NCBI GenBank assembly: GCA_964036665.1
Contig: OZ038531.1
Span: 21,368,324-21,432,323 of the forward strand
Length of the DNA: 64,000 bases
Origin: Gordius sp. MW1
Lineage: Eukaryota > Nematomorpha > Gordioida > Gordea > Gordiidae
Reading direction: 5' to 3'
A program made the position numbers and the translations under genes. Each line of letters begins with the position of its first letter. The stretch's first letter is position 1. The notes under the pieces are model-generated. The model was not told the DNA's origin, ran no database searches, and saw nothing but the letters and a program-made list of their open reading frames with translations. Of the stretch, positions 41,373 to 53,344 are shown piece by piece.

Positions 41373-44260
41373 TCAAAGTTCTTGATGATTTGAGATTGAG
41401 GGAAGGGCGGATGGGAAAGACCAGAATGAAGAATTAAGATTATGCACTTCTCGTTCTCTAACAACGAAAGCTGTAAAGGATGACACGCAGTTGCCAATAA
41501 ATTGTTTTGCACGGCCCAGGATGTATAAATCTAGTTGGCTATCATCGAACCCTAGTGTAAACACTTTCACCTAGCAAAAATTTTGCATTAAGTAACAAAA
41601 GTTAAAATCTTCTAAATCATATTTATATTTAGCACTAAAATAACTTATTAATGTAAAATTATCAAATTCAAATTATAATTAAGTTGTAAATCTAAATGTA
41701 TCAACATATTACCCCCAAATATTGGAGACTTTCTTGCAAATCTTTGATCATGTGATTCTTGTCGGAAGCCACGTAAAGATTTTTAATGTGAGTTTGCTTC
41801 GACAATAGACGGACCTGTATGTATGCCAAATTTTTTTTATTGTTTTGCAGTTTGGGATCATATTAAAATTCATTGTTAAATCGGTCTCAAAAAAATAGCC
41901 ATTAAAAAATGATTGGTAGATATCTGATTAAATTTAAAAATACAACAATTGCTATTAAAATTAAAACCCTCACCTACAATTTAATAAGGCAGGGGGGTTT
42001 CTATATGAAAGGCATAATGTATAAAATGTTTGTAAAGTAGATATATCAAAGTAATTATAAAGCAATTTTCATGGGCGTAGCCAGAATTTGGATTACAGAG
42101 AGGCAATAATGATTTAAGGAGGGGCAAAATGATCATTTATTTTCATAAATTTCAACAAATTTTTGGATTTAGAGGGGGGTTGAGATTAATATCTATAAAA
42201 ATTGGACAATAACTTTTACAGTTTGCATAGGACTAAGGGCATCTATTGATTGGTGTGGTAAATACTAGATTAAAGTTAAAGTTAAATAAAATAATCTACC
42301 AACCTCACCTATTAAGTCCAAAAATCGGGTGCGTTTGAGTTAACAATTTTTGAAGATTAATAAATTTTTTATAATGCTGCCTGCCAGTAACATTACTCGA
42401 ACTAAAAGGTGTAAACTTGGTTATGGCCTTGTAGAATTCTTCCACATTTAAAAAAATAATGTTTAAATTTCAAAAAATTAACATTTGCCCCCCTCCCACA
42501 TCATAATTGCCCCCCCCCTGTCTATGCCCAGCCCATGTACTCGTTATTCATTTTTAATTTTTAGAGGATATTGACTTGAGATATGATGGTAGCCTTGCTG
42601 GGTAAACACATTTCGTACGTTAATTCTCCATATTCTCGCCTTTCTCCCAAGCATTGAGGCGACGCAAAAAGTTGCTCAACGCTTCCTACATGCTCACATG
42701 TCCTTTTCTAATTTTGTCAAAATAATTTTAAAAAATCAAAATATTGCAGTGAAATGAAAGTGATAATCAATTTTTAATTGAGGAAACAAGTTGTCCATCT
42801 AATGACTTATTAGAAATATAATATAACCTAGATCATAATTTAATGGCAAAGAAAAAATCCTAGAGGATTTAATATTTGTTTAAATATTTTCAAAATCTTG
42901 GTGTTTTTAAACCAACAAAAGTTTCTAATGGGATTCAAAATGAACAACTCAATGTGGCAAATTTTTCTTTTATCCAAAAAAATAAACATAAATTTTGGGT
43001 ATTAGAAAATATCAATGTTGAATCTAAATGCTCAAAAGTTGAGTTTTATCTAAGTTTTTGTAAAACATAAGATGATATGAATCAAATATATGAGCAGTGA
43101 ATAATTTAAAAAAATCATTAAATCTAAAATAAATTAGATGTCAATGGTCAAAACATGATTTTTTTTAAATATTATTATTTGTAGTTATCAACCAATTCAG
43201 TCAAAGTTAATACTTTAGATATAACATAAACAATTATATAAATGATTAAAAAATATTACCTACCCAGTCAATACCATTCCTTAAATGTATCCCAATGTAT
43301 TTAAAATCTTTGATCTTGTGTTTGTCATAAAAGTGTTTGTATGCTTTGTGAGTAATCATTTTAGACCAAACCAAAAACTTTTGCAGCCATTTTGCTTGAG
43401 ACTTAACAGGGAAAGGGGCAGGTGCCCCAACAAAGGCAAGTACTGGATATTGGGTAGGAGGGAATTTATCATCCCACAACCATTTTATATAGGAGCTACC
43501 ATTGTTATGAATAATGTGATTTGGAGTCTTAAATATGGGTGTTTTGTCATCAAAAAATGGTAACGGCCCATAAAACTGACTTCCTTTAAAATTAACACCA
43601 AACTGGTCCCAAAATGGTCCAAATGGACTACCATCCTTGGCATTGCAATCATTTTTAATGCTATAATTTCCAAATACCCGAGGAGAATAACAAAATGCTA
43701 AATTAAGTGTAACATTATATGTATTAGCAACTCTTATAAAAGCTAAATAAATTTAATTCATAAAAAAGAGGAGTGATAGGGAATAAATAACATAGACAAT
43801 AATTTATTAAAACTATGGTTAATTAATAATTTTAAATAAAGCAATACCTTGCCTTTTTTCTACTGGCCACACCTCTTTTGCCAGATGATTCATAAAGTCC
43901 TCCATAACTAACATCTTATGGTATTGATTTAAGTTTTGAATTCGAAAATAATCAGAAAAGGGAATAAATATCTAACAAAATTATTATGGCTGCATTTAAA
44001 ATACTGGTTTGGCACTAAGAGGTTCGTATTGGATCCAAGGTGGTAAAATAAGGGACCTATTTAAATATTTGGCAAAGGATAAAACGCCCAAAAATTGTTC
44101 AGCCTGATTCCCAAATCTACCTTATTTTAATTATAAAAGGTTTAATTAAAAAGATACCCATGCAGGGACAGTAAGCAATATAACCATTTTCGTCCTTTAC
44201 AAACTTGGATTTACAATAAAATAAACTCAAATGTAACAAGCAAATTATAAATTTGAACAT
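41373..44260 (-). CDS. POFUT1: GDP-fucose protein O-fucosyltransferase 1
   Basis: POFUT1 is a GT65 enzyme that adds O-fucose to EGF repeats of Notch-type proteins in the endoplasmic reticulum. Seven exons splice in phase on the minus strand: 44260-44158, 44120-44005, 43971-43848, 43742-43264, 42692-42576, 41814-41713 and 41570-41373. They total 1239 nt and 412 aa, slightly longer than the human enzyme. The ATG opens a hydrophobic signal peptide ([15 protein letters not shown]). Family motifs are YCPCMGRFGNQ (G35-Q40), [22 protein letters not shown], the catalytic GIHLRNG (R269), [15 protein letters not shown] (328-332) and LDLYILG...[10 protein letters not shown]. The protein ends HQEL, an ER-retrieval-like tail. 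The exon 5 acceptor is the least certain: I chose the one giving phase 0. Two introns are about 35 nt; the larger ones hold repeat fragments. Confidence 0.94.
42070..42180. mobile_element. GGGCGTAGCCAGG hAT-like MITE, left part (POFUT1 intron)
   Basis: CATGGGCGTAGCCAGAATTTGG and family body, ending at GAGGGGGGTT without a right end. Confidence 0.78.
42452..42537. mobile_element. GGGCGTAGCCAGG hAT-like MITE, right part (POFUT1 intron)
   Basis: AAATTTCAAAAAATTAACATTTGCCCCC pattern (in part) ending CTATGCCCAGCCCATG. It may be the other half of 42070-42180 after an insertion, or a separate fragment. Confidence 0.6.
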
Positions 44261-44298
44261 TTTCCATACTTTTAAATGTTTAGATTGCCGCTTTTCGA

Positions 44299-44562
44299 CT
44301 TAACTAGGATAAAACAACTCGCCGTAAACCATCTTGCCGATTCACCCTGGGACATTAAAGACCATCTTCCCATTATCAGAAAGAAGGCCCTGAATTGACT
44401 ACCTTTTATAATAATTATCAATTTTATTTTAAAAAATACCTAAATTTTATTTTTAATCCGAAATTGAATTATACAAAGGCTCTTTTGTTGGGGGACTTTT
44501 TTAACCTTAGGACATTCAATTCGGCAAGATGATTTTTGGCAAGTTGATGGGCCACCCTAAAA
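44299..44562. repeat. Inverted repeat, probable MITE or stem-loop repeat
   Basis: CTCGCCGTAAACCATCTTGCCG (in part) near 44320 is mirrored by CGGCAAGATGATTTTTGGCAAG (in part) near 44522, both with a CCCTGGG/CCACCCT edge. The arms are about 35 bp and imperfect. No target duplication could be fixed. It lies just upstream of the POFUT1 ATG. Confidence 0.55.
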
Positions 44563-46195
44563 ATCTTAAGATTTATCTGAAATTAAGTACGCTTCACAGT
44601 TGTAATCATAATTGTGCAGATCTTGAAGTGCTGGCTAGTTATTTAGATGATGTTTCTATAAGACATTTGCTTTTAATTATTTAAAAAGAATAAAATGGTA
44701 TGCTTAATTCATGTAGGTAAAAATGTGTGTGGATTCCTAATTCCACGATCACTCCTGCCTTTAGACGACACTTATTAATTGTTAAAAGATTAGTTCAGGG
44801 TAATTGTTTCAATCATTTTTTTTATGAGTTTGACAAATACGCGTCGGTACAGAGGTTATTTAAACTTTCCTTATCCATATGGACCTCCTATGACCCCTGT
44901 TTAAAGCTTTAAAAATATCACTAAAATTGAGCTTAAACCCAAATATCTTTAATGTTTTTTAAGATAAAGCACAAAAACTTGAGAATGCCTTACTTCCGAG
45001 ACATTTTATTTTTTTATTCAGAAAATTTGCTTATAACCTTTGGAGTATAAAATAAATCCTACCATTAAATAACATAGCGAATTTCATCTTGAGCCAATAG
45101 TGTGTTTTGAGATTTGAAGTTTGTTTTAAATGCTCAGAATTACTTATTTTATTTGCTTTAGAAATAAAGATATTTTCGCTCATCTGCCTCGAAAATGTAA
45201 TCATTTGGGGGTTAACTTAACAGCACATCACGCTATCGACAACATTTAAAAAATCCAGCACTAACACTTTAACTGAGCCAAGCCGTTCAAAGTTAGGTCA
45301 AATCAAGATTAAATAAAAACATCGATACAAGATTTTATAGGCGAGATCTCGGGGTAAAATTTCTTGGTTGATTATCATAGTTATGAAATAGTATTTTTTT
45401 GTGCAATTTTTGTTTTGCAGTTTACACTTAGGATGCTAAATATAAATTAATTTAATTGGAATACTATCAATATTAGGTATTTTCCACACACAAGTAGCCG
45501 CGTATAATTCAAATTTTAATAATTTTAACTCGTTGAATAAAATATGGTGGCTCTTAAGACATAAAATAATTTTTCAATTTATTATTGCATATTTTTATCC
45601 TTAGATTGAAATATTATATAAACACAGAGATTTAAAATGATATTGATGAAATAATAAATATTCCTAAAGCAACAATTACATCATCCTTTCCGATGATGAT
45701 ATCTTGAATCAATAATTGATTAATCAAAATAATTATATAAATTTGGCACCATTTCTAAAGATTTTTGGAGCACCCAACGACTATCTATCTGCCTGCCGAA
45801 TCATGGCGTTCTAGTGTATTATTTTAAACCAGGAGTTTGTTAAGCCTGAACTCAAAGTACACCTATGGAATTCTGAAGTCGTAAATCACATTGGGCATTG
45901 TTTTGCCATATGTATAACCTTTCACATATAAAGGTAGGGTTGGCAGTGTACACTTAAATATATGAAAATAAGCTGGCTGAATTATTTAAAAAATGGAATA
46001 AGTAAATAAATTGGGACATAATAGGTGGTCTTACATATAATAAAATTGTTTATTTTTTCAATGTAAAAGTATTTGCTACAAAACTATATATGTGCAATTT
46101 ATTGAAAGCCTCAAAACTTTTATTCCAATCAGTAACAATGCTACTTTTATTGTTGTTTTTACAATCTTGTAATATGTGCAACTGTACTTATGTTA
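44563..46195. other. Intergenic DNA upstream of POFUT1
   Basis: AT-rich. The short frame at 44727-44912 has no recognisable protein features. I see nothing else supportable before the element 3 target duplicate. Confidence 0.6.
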
Positions 46196-46200
46196 TAAAT

Positions 46201-47019
46201 TATCGTATCCCTTGATACGTGGATTCCCCATTTCCCCCAACCCCTCGTAAAACAGTGTATCTCATTCGATTAATTACAACATTTATTGTTAGATTTCTTA
46301 ACATTGTCGGATCTTTTAATCTTATATCTTATACGAGAAATACATCTGCCTATCAGAGGCATACTCACTGAGTAACCCCTTTTCCTGTAACTTTAAGTAC
46401 ATAGTGATACTTTTACTTTCTATTTAATTTCAGTACGCGTGTTAATTCCCCCCCCCCTCCCCAACGCGCATATACGACACGTATATGAGAATACGCGAGA
46501 ATGTAGTCTACGACTACATCTGCCTTTCCTGGCCATGCTATTTAATGTGTAGTTGTAGTACATAGAACTTTATTCTTTTACATTTAATTCCTAGTACGCG
46601 TATGTTATTTCTTCCCCTCCCCCCGACGCGCTTATACTTATTTATTCATTTCTCCCCATATTTGATTGTTTATCAACATGAACAGGCATCAGTAATTTTA
46701 ATATACGCGTGTGATCGTATTAATAATTATAATTTATGTGTGATTTAATAATTCATTAATTCTCGGATACAAAATATATTAGGTAAAATTCTATGTAGTA
46801 AAAAGAAGTTTAATAATTTTACCCCTCTTTCTAAATGGGAAGTGTGTCCCTTTATTATGCAGCTCGTTCAATATCTCCCCTTATTCCTATTCCTCATAGC
46901 TTAAATCCCATCTTGAACAAATATAAAGAGTTCATCATCTTGTTTTAGAATTGGAAAATAAGAATTGGAATGAACAAATATATAAATTCCATCATGATCT
47001 TTATTTGAAAAACACAATA
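46201..47019 (+). repeat. 5' LTR of element 3 (carries the empty hAT site)
   Basis: This 819-bp LTR starts TATCGTATCCCTTGATACG and ends GAAAAACACAATA. It matches 51453-51654 plus 54533-55092. Around 46396-46412 it reads TAAGTACATAGTGATAC without interruption, the pre-insertion form of the site occupied in the 3' LTR. Confidence 0.88.
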
Positions 47020-47020
47020 A

Positions 47021-47537
47021 TGGTGTCAGAAGACAAATTCTCCCACTCCTACCCTCGGAACAATCATTTAAAAATAATTGGCAACAAATCCCCCTTTCTG
47101 CTGAATGAAATAAATCATATTCTAGAGATTAAATTCTTAAAACTGGAGAAGAACAACAAACAAATTATCACCTGATTGCGTCAAAACTAAGGGAAAACTA
47201 AATCGTACTCAAGCGTCAGCCATGTTAGTGCTAATAAAGCTATAGATAAGGTCGGATCTGTGCCTATGACCATAATTGTTAAGGAAGCGGGTGTCTCCTT
47301 AATTTTCAGATGAGGGCAAGAGTTCCTCATGTATGGAGGTAGAGGCATATACAAATGCTGAGAATTCCTCATTTAAGATGGATCGTAGGACAAGAGGATC
47401 CGATAACGAATGGCAAGACGCATCGAATGAAGGATTATTCCCACACTATTTTATGGAAGGTTACACATGTCGTATGTAATAATACGCGAGGTTAATTTTT
47501 ATAATTAGTATAATATTGTTGATATATTATATTATGG
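47021..47537 (+). pseudogene. Element 3 leader and pol fragment
   Basis: The primer-binding site TGGTGTCAGAAG is followed by a leader related to that of element 1 (AATTCTCCCAC...). From about 47215 to 47400 there is sequence related to the protease-RT linker of element 1 (GATAAGGTCGGATCTG, ACCATAATTG). No long frame is open, and the pieces contain indels and stops. It appears to be a decayed remnant with most of gag and pol deleted. Confidence 0.7.
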
Positions 47538-47542
47538 CGATG

Positions 47543-47904
47543 TGTTGTGTCCTCCCCTATAGAAATTATCATATACAAACATCTCCTCCTATAGAAATTA
47601 TCATATACTAACCGCCTATACAAATCCCCCCACCCCCCAATGCGCTGCTATACAATACACACGCGTTGATAATCAATCACCCCCTCTGCGTACTTATATT
47701 CACAAGAGTTGTAAACTTGCGTATCTCATACCCCCCTCCCCCCTTCTATCTAGATACATTAATTGCAAGTTCGTATCTTATTTAGGTCGGATACCCCTTT
47801 TGATCTTACCCGCATTAGCATAACATCTGTGTACTAATTTTGATATAAGATAAAATACAATCCAATATTGAATAACGAATAATAAATTCTTGTATTATAC
47901 AAAA
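47543..47904 (+). repeat. 5' LTR of gypsy element 2
   Basis: 362 bp, TGTTGTGTCC...TATACAAAA. It shares its first ~120 bp with the LTR of element 1, then has its own ~240-bp remainder. Confidence 0.92.
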
Positions 47905-47905
47905 G

Positions 47906-47922
47906 TGGTGTCAGAAGTGGGA
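47906..47922 (+). other. Primer-binding site of gypsy element 2 (tRNA-Leu type)
   Basis: TGGTGTCAGAAGTGGGA begins one base after the LTR. Its complement matches the 3' end of animal tRNA-Leu (TCCCACTTCTGACA plus CCA). Coding sequence starts immediately after, so the 5' deletion spared exactly this site. Confidence 0.8.
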
Positions 47923-47936
47923 TCTTTCAAAGAACA

Positions 47937-49847
47937 ATGGCCTCGATTTTTTTAAATTTAGAAGGCATAAATTTTTATTTGGACGATATCTTGATCACTG
48001 GTTCCACTAGGGACGAACATGACAAGCGTCTAATAGCTGTGTTAAAATTAATTAAAGCAAAAGGGTTACGTATTGCTGAAAAGAAATGCGTATTTGCTGT
48101 AGAAAAGGTTATGTATTTAGGGTATATATTAGGAGACGGTTGTGTTAGACCAAATCTTACTAAGATATATGCTATCCAAAATGCGAGAATACCTCTTAAT
48201 AAAAAAGAACTGTCGTCATTTTTGGGATTAATGACTTATTATAACAGGTTTATCAGTGATTATAGTAAATATGCAGCCCCATTGTATGATTTAACTGGCG
48301 TAAATAGCATATATAATTGGACTGATGAGCATGAAGCATGTTATAATTATTTAAAACAAGTTCTTTTAAAGCAACCTATATTAAAATGTTTTGATCCGGA
48401 AGGCGAAAACGTTTTAAGGGTTGATGCATCTAATCAGGGAATTGGTGGCGCATTATGCCAATTAGAAGGCAGTGTAGAACACCCCGTAATATATTTTTCC
48501 CGTAAATTAACTAAACCTGAATTAAATTATTCGGTAATAGAGAAAGAGGCGTTAGCAATGGTTTATGGCCTGAAACGATGTAGAGAATTTTTAATCGGAA
48601 AATCGTTCATCGTTTATACAGATCACAAACCATTGGTCTCTTTGTTTATTAAAACTAACACCGATTTTTTAATGTCACCCAGGTTGCAAAGATGGCTATT
48701 AACTTAGGTAATTTCACTTTAACCTTAAAATATCGTAAAGGAGATGAAAACCATTTGGCCGACGTAATGTCGCGTTTGGGCGCAGACACAACGGAGGTTA
48801 TGGATACATCTTTGAGTTGCGATATTGTTGGTGGACATGTAGTTAATAGTATAAACATAATCGATTTTAAACAAATAGTAGAATCCGTTAACGACGATCC
48901 CGATTTAAGTTTAATTAAAAGTATTTTGTCAGGATCGGACGAATTCGAACAAATTCCTATACCTTTTAAGCACGTGTTTAATGAGCTTTATGTTGACGAA
49001 GGTGCGATTAAAATTAGAACTGTTGCATGCAAGCCATTTTGGAATCGTTAAAATGAAACAAATTGCACGAGATTACGTATGGTGGCCTAAAATTACAAAG
49101 GATATTAATGCTTTGGTTAGGCTTTGCGAATTGTGTAAAGTTAACGCAGCTATGCCGCGAAAAGATAAAGGCGCGACTTAGCCACGTCCAAAAGGACCGT
49201 GGAGTCGTATTCATATAGACTTTTTCGAGTTTGATAAAAAGCGTTTTATTTTGATCGTTGACGCCTTTTCAGGGTGGACGGAATTTAAAAACGTTTCTCA
49301 AATAACGAGTAAAGTAACTATAAATATTTTGCAAGAATTAATAGGCGCTTATGGTTTTCCTGAAATTATCGTTACTGATAATGGCAAAGCTTTCGTAAGC
49401 GTAGAAAAATATAAAATAAATCATTTGTTAACTCCCCCATATCATCCTAGCTCAAATGGGCAGGTAGAAAGGTATGTAGGAATCGTAAAGAAATGGTTAA
49501 ATTTGGCTAAAGTGACGAAGGAAGGAACATGGTTATATAAACTATATCATAACATGTCTCCAAGATATCCTGATCGTCCTGCGGTTAGCTACGAATTTTT
49601 AAATCGTAAATTAAGATACCCACCAGATTTTTTAAATGTTGATGATTACCAACAATTGCCAATGGTAGGTAAACCAAAGTTTCTGCTTAACCAAAAGGTG
49701 TGGTATAGAAACTATTTGGGTAAACCTAAATGGCTTTTGGGTGAGATTGTACAACAGGTCGGTTCTAAAATTTTTAAAATTAAAGATAAACAAAGTGATA
49801 ATAATGAAATAAGACACACGGAGCAATTAAAATTGTGTGAGCCCTAA
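47937..49847 (+). pseudogene. Gypsy element 2 pol: RT end, RNase H and integrase, broken
   Basis: The first frame (47937-48707) covers the YLDD region, RT thumb and an RNase H domain (LRVDASNQGIGGALCQ, IEKEALAMVYGL, YTDHKPL). A frameshift near 48690 moves to a frame with the LADVMSRL linker, and another near 49040 moves back to the first phase for integrase. The integrase keeps an HHCC finger (LHASHFGIVKMK ... LCELC), IHIDFFEF, VTDNGKAF and HPSSNGQVER, but an in-frame TAG lies at 49179-49181 and only 29 residues separate the second Asp from the Glu, against 35 usually. A GPY/F-like C-terminal region ends at 49847. This copy cannot encode an intact polyprotein. Confidence 0.88.
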
Positions 49848-50987
49848 TACGTATGTATGTTAAAGGCACACGAACAATTGAGATTGTATGGGTACTATTT
49901 TAATTATTATTTTAACTTTGTATTTGGTACATCGAAACTCCTACCTTTTCGAAAAAACTTGACAAAATTCAAATCACGTGACGATTGTGAGTGCGCTCCT
50001 CAACCAAGATTGCCAAGCCATTACTAAATTGTAAATCAGATCGTTCAATACCTCACATTATGACAACGAATACAATATGAATTTTGGCGATGAAAATGAA
50101 ACAATAACAATATCTTGGCCTGTCACCTCCAAACATATGAAAAAATTCTACCAATAAAAAAAAAAAAGACCCCCCCCCCTATTATTTTTGAAGTCAGCTC
50201 GAATCAAGAAACCTCGTTGCCAAGAACGACCTATCCTTGCATATGAATCACAGATCGATGTAATCCTTAGAACTAACGTCCCCAAACCCCACTTTGGCAC
50301 ATCCTTACTCTCAAAACCTTCCAAAACTGAAATTTCCCACCTCACCTTTACAGCTAGCACACAAGGCTGCTCTGATTGAATAAACAAATTTAAATCAACA
50401 ATCGCAAGAAGATAATACACAAAAACATAAAAAATATCCAATTCCCAAAATCAGAAAAATCCTGAATAGTGTTTAGTTGTCTAACTTTTCGGCAGATCAT
50501 ATTTTTGCTATAATTATATATTTGAATATTGTAACCCCAAAACCAAAACCTGGTTGATAAAAACCCTTTAATTTCATTATAGCAATTATTTGTCTACATA
50601 TATCTCTACCCCTGGCCCTATTCTTCAAAACCATATACATTATTAAAATATTTATAAACCATTCCCAATGATTTGAAGAAAACATTAAATCTATAAAATT
50701 CAGACACGAAGTCAGAAAAATATACAAAAAAAAATCTCAACATAAACTATGCCTTAGCCTTATAGTAAAACATCTAGAAATCAAAACTTTAGCCCACAGA
50801 TCTATTAGTATCTTATCTATGCGTTGCCTAGTGAAAACGTTCCTCTCAATCTAAACCAAGGGATGGTCACATATAATCTGTCAACCATCCCACATCCAGT
50901 ATCAAACCATACCACTTTTCAACGTCCAGTATTAAACAAAATCACTTTCCAGACTACAACAGATATTTTCCTTTGTAAAGGGGAAGG

Positions 50988-51349
50988 TGTTGTGTCCTCC
51001 CCTATAGAAATTATCATATACAAACATCTCCTCCTATAGAAATTATCATATACTAACCGCCTATACAAATCCCCCCACCCCCCAATGCGCTGCTATACAA
51101 TACATACGCGTTGATAATCAATCACCCCCTCTCCGTACTTATATTCACAAGAGTTGTAAACTTGCGTATCTCATACCCCCCTCCCCCCTTCTATCTAGAT
51201 ACATTAATTGCAAGTTCGTATATTATTTAGGTCGGATACCCCTTTTGATCTTACCCGCATTAGCATAACATCTGTGTACTAATTTTGATATAAGATAAAA
51301 TACAATCCAATATTGAATAACGAATAATAAATTCTTGTATTATACAAAA
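50988..51349 (+). repeat. 3' LTR of gypsy element 2
   Basis: 362 bp, about 99% identical to the 5' LTR by eye. It is preceded by the polypurine tract AAAGGGGAAGG at 50977-50987 and followed by the target duplicate CGATG. Confidence 0.92.
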
Positions 51350-52136
51350 CGATGATAATATGGTTTAATATTGTAAGTCAGTCGAAGTTAGCAGATAGAT
51401 TTTTGTCTATAAATATCCCTACCCCTGGCCCTAATTTTTGGAAAACGGGAAGGTATCTTATCCCTTGATACGTGGATTCCCCATTTCCCCCAACCCCTCG
51501 CAAAACAGTGTATCTCATTCGATTAATTACAACATTTATTGTTAGATTTCTTAACATTGTCGGATCTTTTGATCTTATATCTTATACGAGAAATACATCT
51601 GCCTATCAGAGGCATACTCACTGAGTAACCCCTTTTCCTGTTTTAAGTACATAGTAGTGTTGTAAAAACGGCTGGCTGGTTTTTCCCAGCGTATTGCTAA
51701 GCTTAGTTGTTGACGTTTATTTTCACCCAGCCTTATCAGTGTTAGGTGAATTTCCTTGGGAGAGCTTTGGCGTTTGGCGTTTTTGTAAAAAAGACCTAAA
51801 GCGTTCTGGGTGAATGTTTCGGGGTGACCTTTGGCGTTTAGGTTTGGGTGTATTAAACACCTAAAGGGTGTGGGTGGATAATATTATTAACCTTTTGGTT
51901 TGGTTTTGGTCGTTTGGGGTGGGGCAAGCAAATATATCAATTTTAGGTAATAAACTTTTAATTTAAGAAAATAAAAATAGTTATATCATGACGTCACTGA
52001 GTTTAAACTTTTCCCATTGTGACGTCATAATGAAAAGTATTATAATTTATAATCTAATCTCTAGTAAATTACAGTTAATTATTATGCTTTGCTTAATGCT
52101 GCATTATAGAAGTAATGTTTTATTTATGAAAAAAAA

Positions 52137-52640
52137 GATGGCTAAAATCTGTTTAATGATTTCAAAATTTATTTTTTAGACATGCCAAAAATTTTATAAA
52201 AATTTATAAAAGGTGGGAAATTTCGCTTTATAGAATATTCTATAAAGATGGCTAAAATTTGTTTAATGATTTCAAAATTTATTTTTTAGACATGCCAAAA
52301 ATTTTATAAAAATTTATAAAAGGTGGGAAATTTCGCTTTGTAGAATCTTCTATATAGATGGCTAAAATCTGTTTAATGATTTCAAAATTTATTTTTTAGA
52401 CATGCCAAAAATTTTATAAAAATTTATAAAAGGTGGGAAATTTCGCTTTGTAGAATCTTCTATATAGATGGCTAAAATCTGTTTAATGATTTCAAAATTT
52501 ATTTTTTAGACATGCCAAAAATTTTATAAAAATTTATAAAAGGTGGGAAATTTCGCTTTGTAGAATCTTCTATATAGATGGCTAAAATCTGTTTAATGAT
52601 TTCAAAATTTATTTTTTAGACATGCCAAAAATTTTATGAA
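52137..52640 (+). repeat. 110-bp tandem array in the left arm of the foldback hAT
   Basis: The sequence GATGGCTAAAAT recurs at 52137, 52247, 52357, 52467 and 52577, exactly 110 bp apart. That gives four full units and one partial. Each contains GACATGCCAAAAATTTTAT and GTGGGAAATTTCGC. Confidence 0.92.
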
Positions 52641-53344
52641 AATTTATTTAAATATATATTTTTGAATTTTCTGCCTCAGCCAGGTGGTAACAATTTTTTT
52701 GAACATTTTTATGGTTTAACTTTATAATTTACACATTTGCTAAGCAGATTAATTGCGATTAATCACAAAATTTAATTTCAAATATATTTTGAATTCCTCG
52801 GCTCTTGTAAAAGATAAAGACTTATTATTTATATAATGTCCCTTTTATTTTATATTTGTAGTAGTGTTGTAAAAACGGCTGGCTGGTTTTTCCCAGCGTA
52901 TTGCTAAGCTTAGTTGTAAAGTTGTAAACAAGCTAATTAATATTCCTTAATCTCAGCATTTTACCCCTCTTTATGACAGAGCTTATGCGTCCGAGCACAT
53001 ATGGTAGCTATATATTTTTTATCATCCTTATAAGCATTGTAAACGCGAGGTCTAAGTCAACAGAATAGCATGATATGCTTTTTGGAGTTTATTTTCTTAA
53101 CACTTGAGAGGTTGGGTCAAAAATGCTAACACGGATGGTATTTGGGGTAGTAATTAGAATTACCCCAAACTTTAAATAGCTATAACTTAGATATTTTATA
53201 ATATAAATTTGTCAAAATTTGCAAGGATAATATTTCAACTCTTATACGTTCATTAATATATTAATTTGCCTATTTGATCAAGTGGTTTAAATTTTATGCC
53301 TATAATTAGAGCAAACCTGAGGCAGAAAATTCAAAAATATATAT

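Larger units (their letters stand above)
47543..51349 (+). mobile_element. Ty3/gypsy LTR retrotransposon, element 2 (lacks gag, protease and most of RT)
   Basis: A 3.8-kb element with 362-bp LTRs (47543-47904 and 50988-51349) that differ at about three positions, and a perfect 5-bp target duplication CGATG (47538-47542 and 51350-51354). It is inserted in the body of element 3. Right after the primer-binding site the sequence jumps into the RT palm near 47922, so gag, protease and the first part of RT are gone. RT C-terminal part, RNase H and integrase remain but carry frameshifts and a stop. The 3' non-coding part (49848-50987) is nearly identical to that of element 1. Confidence 0.93.

Noticed and set aside
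44283-44912. Plus-strand exon-like frames upstream of POFUT1
   Set aside because: Two of the segments are the arms of an inverted repeat (CTTGCCG/CGGCAAG), and the third has no domain or convincing splice sites.
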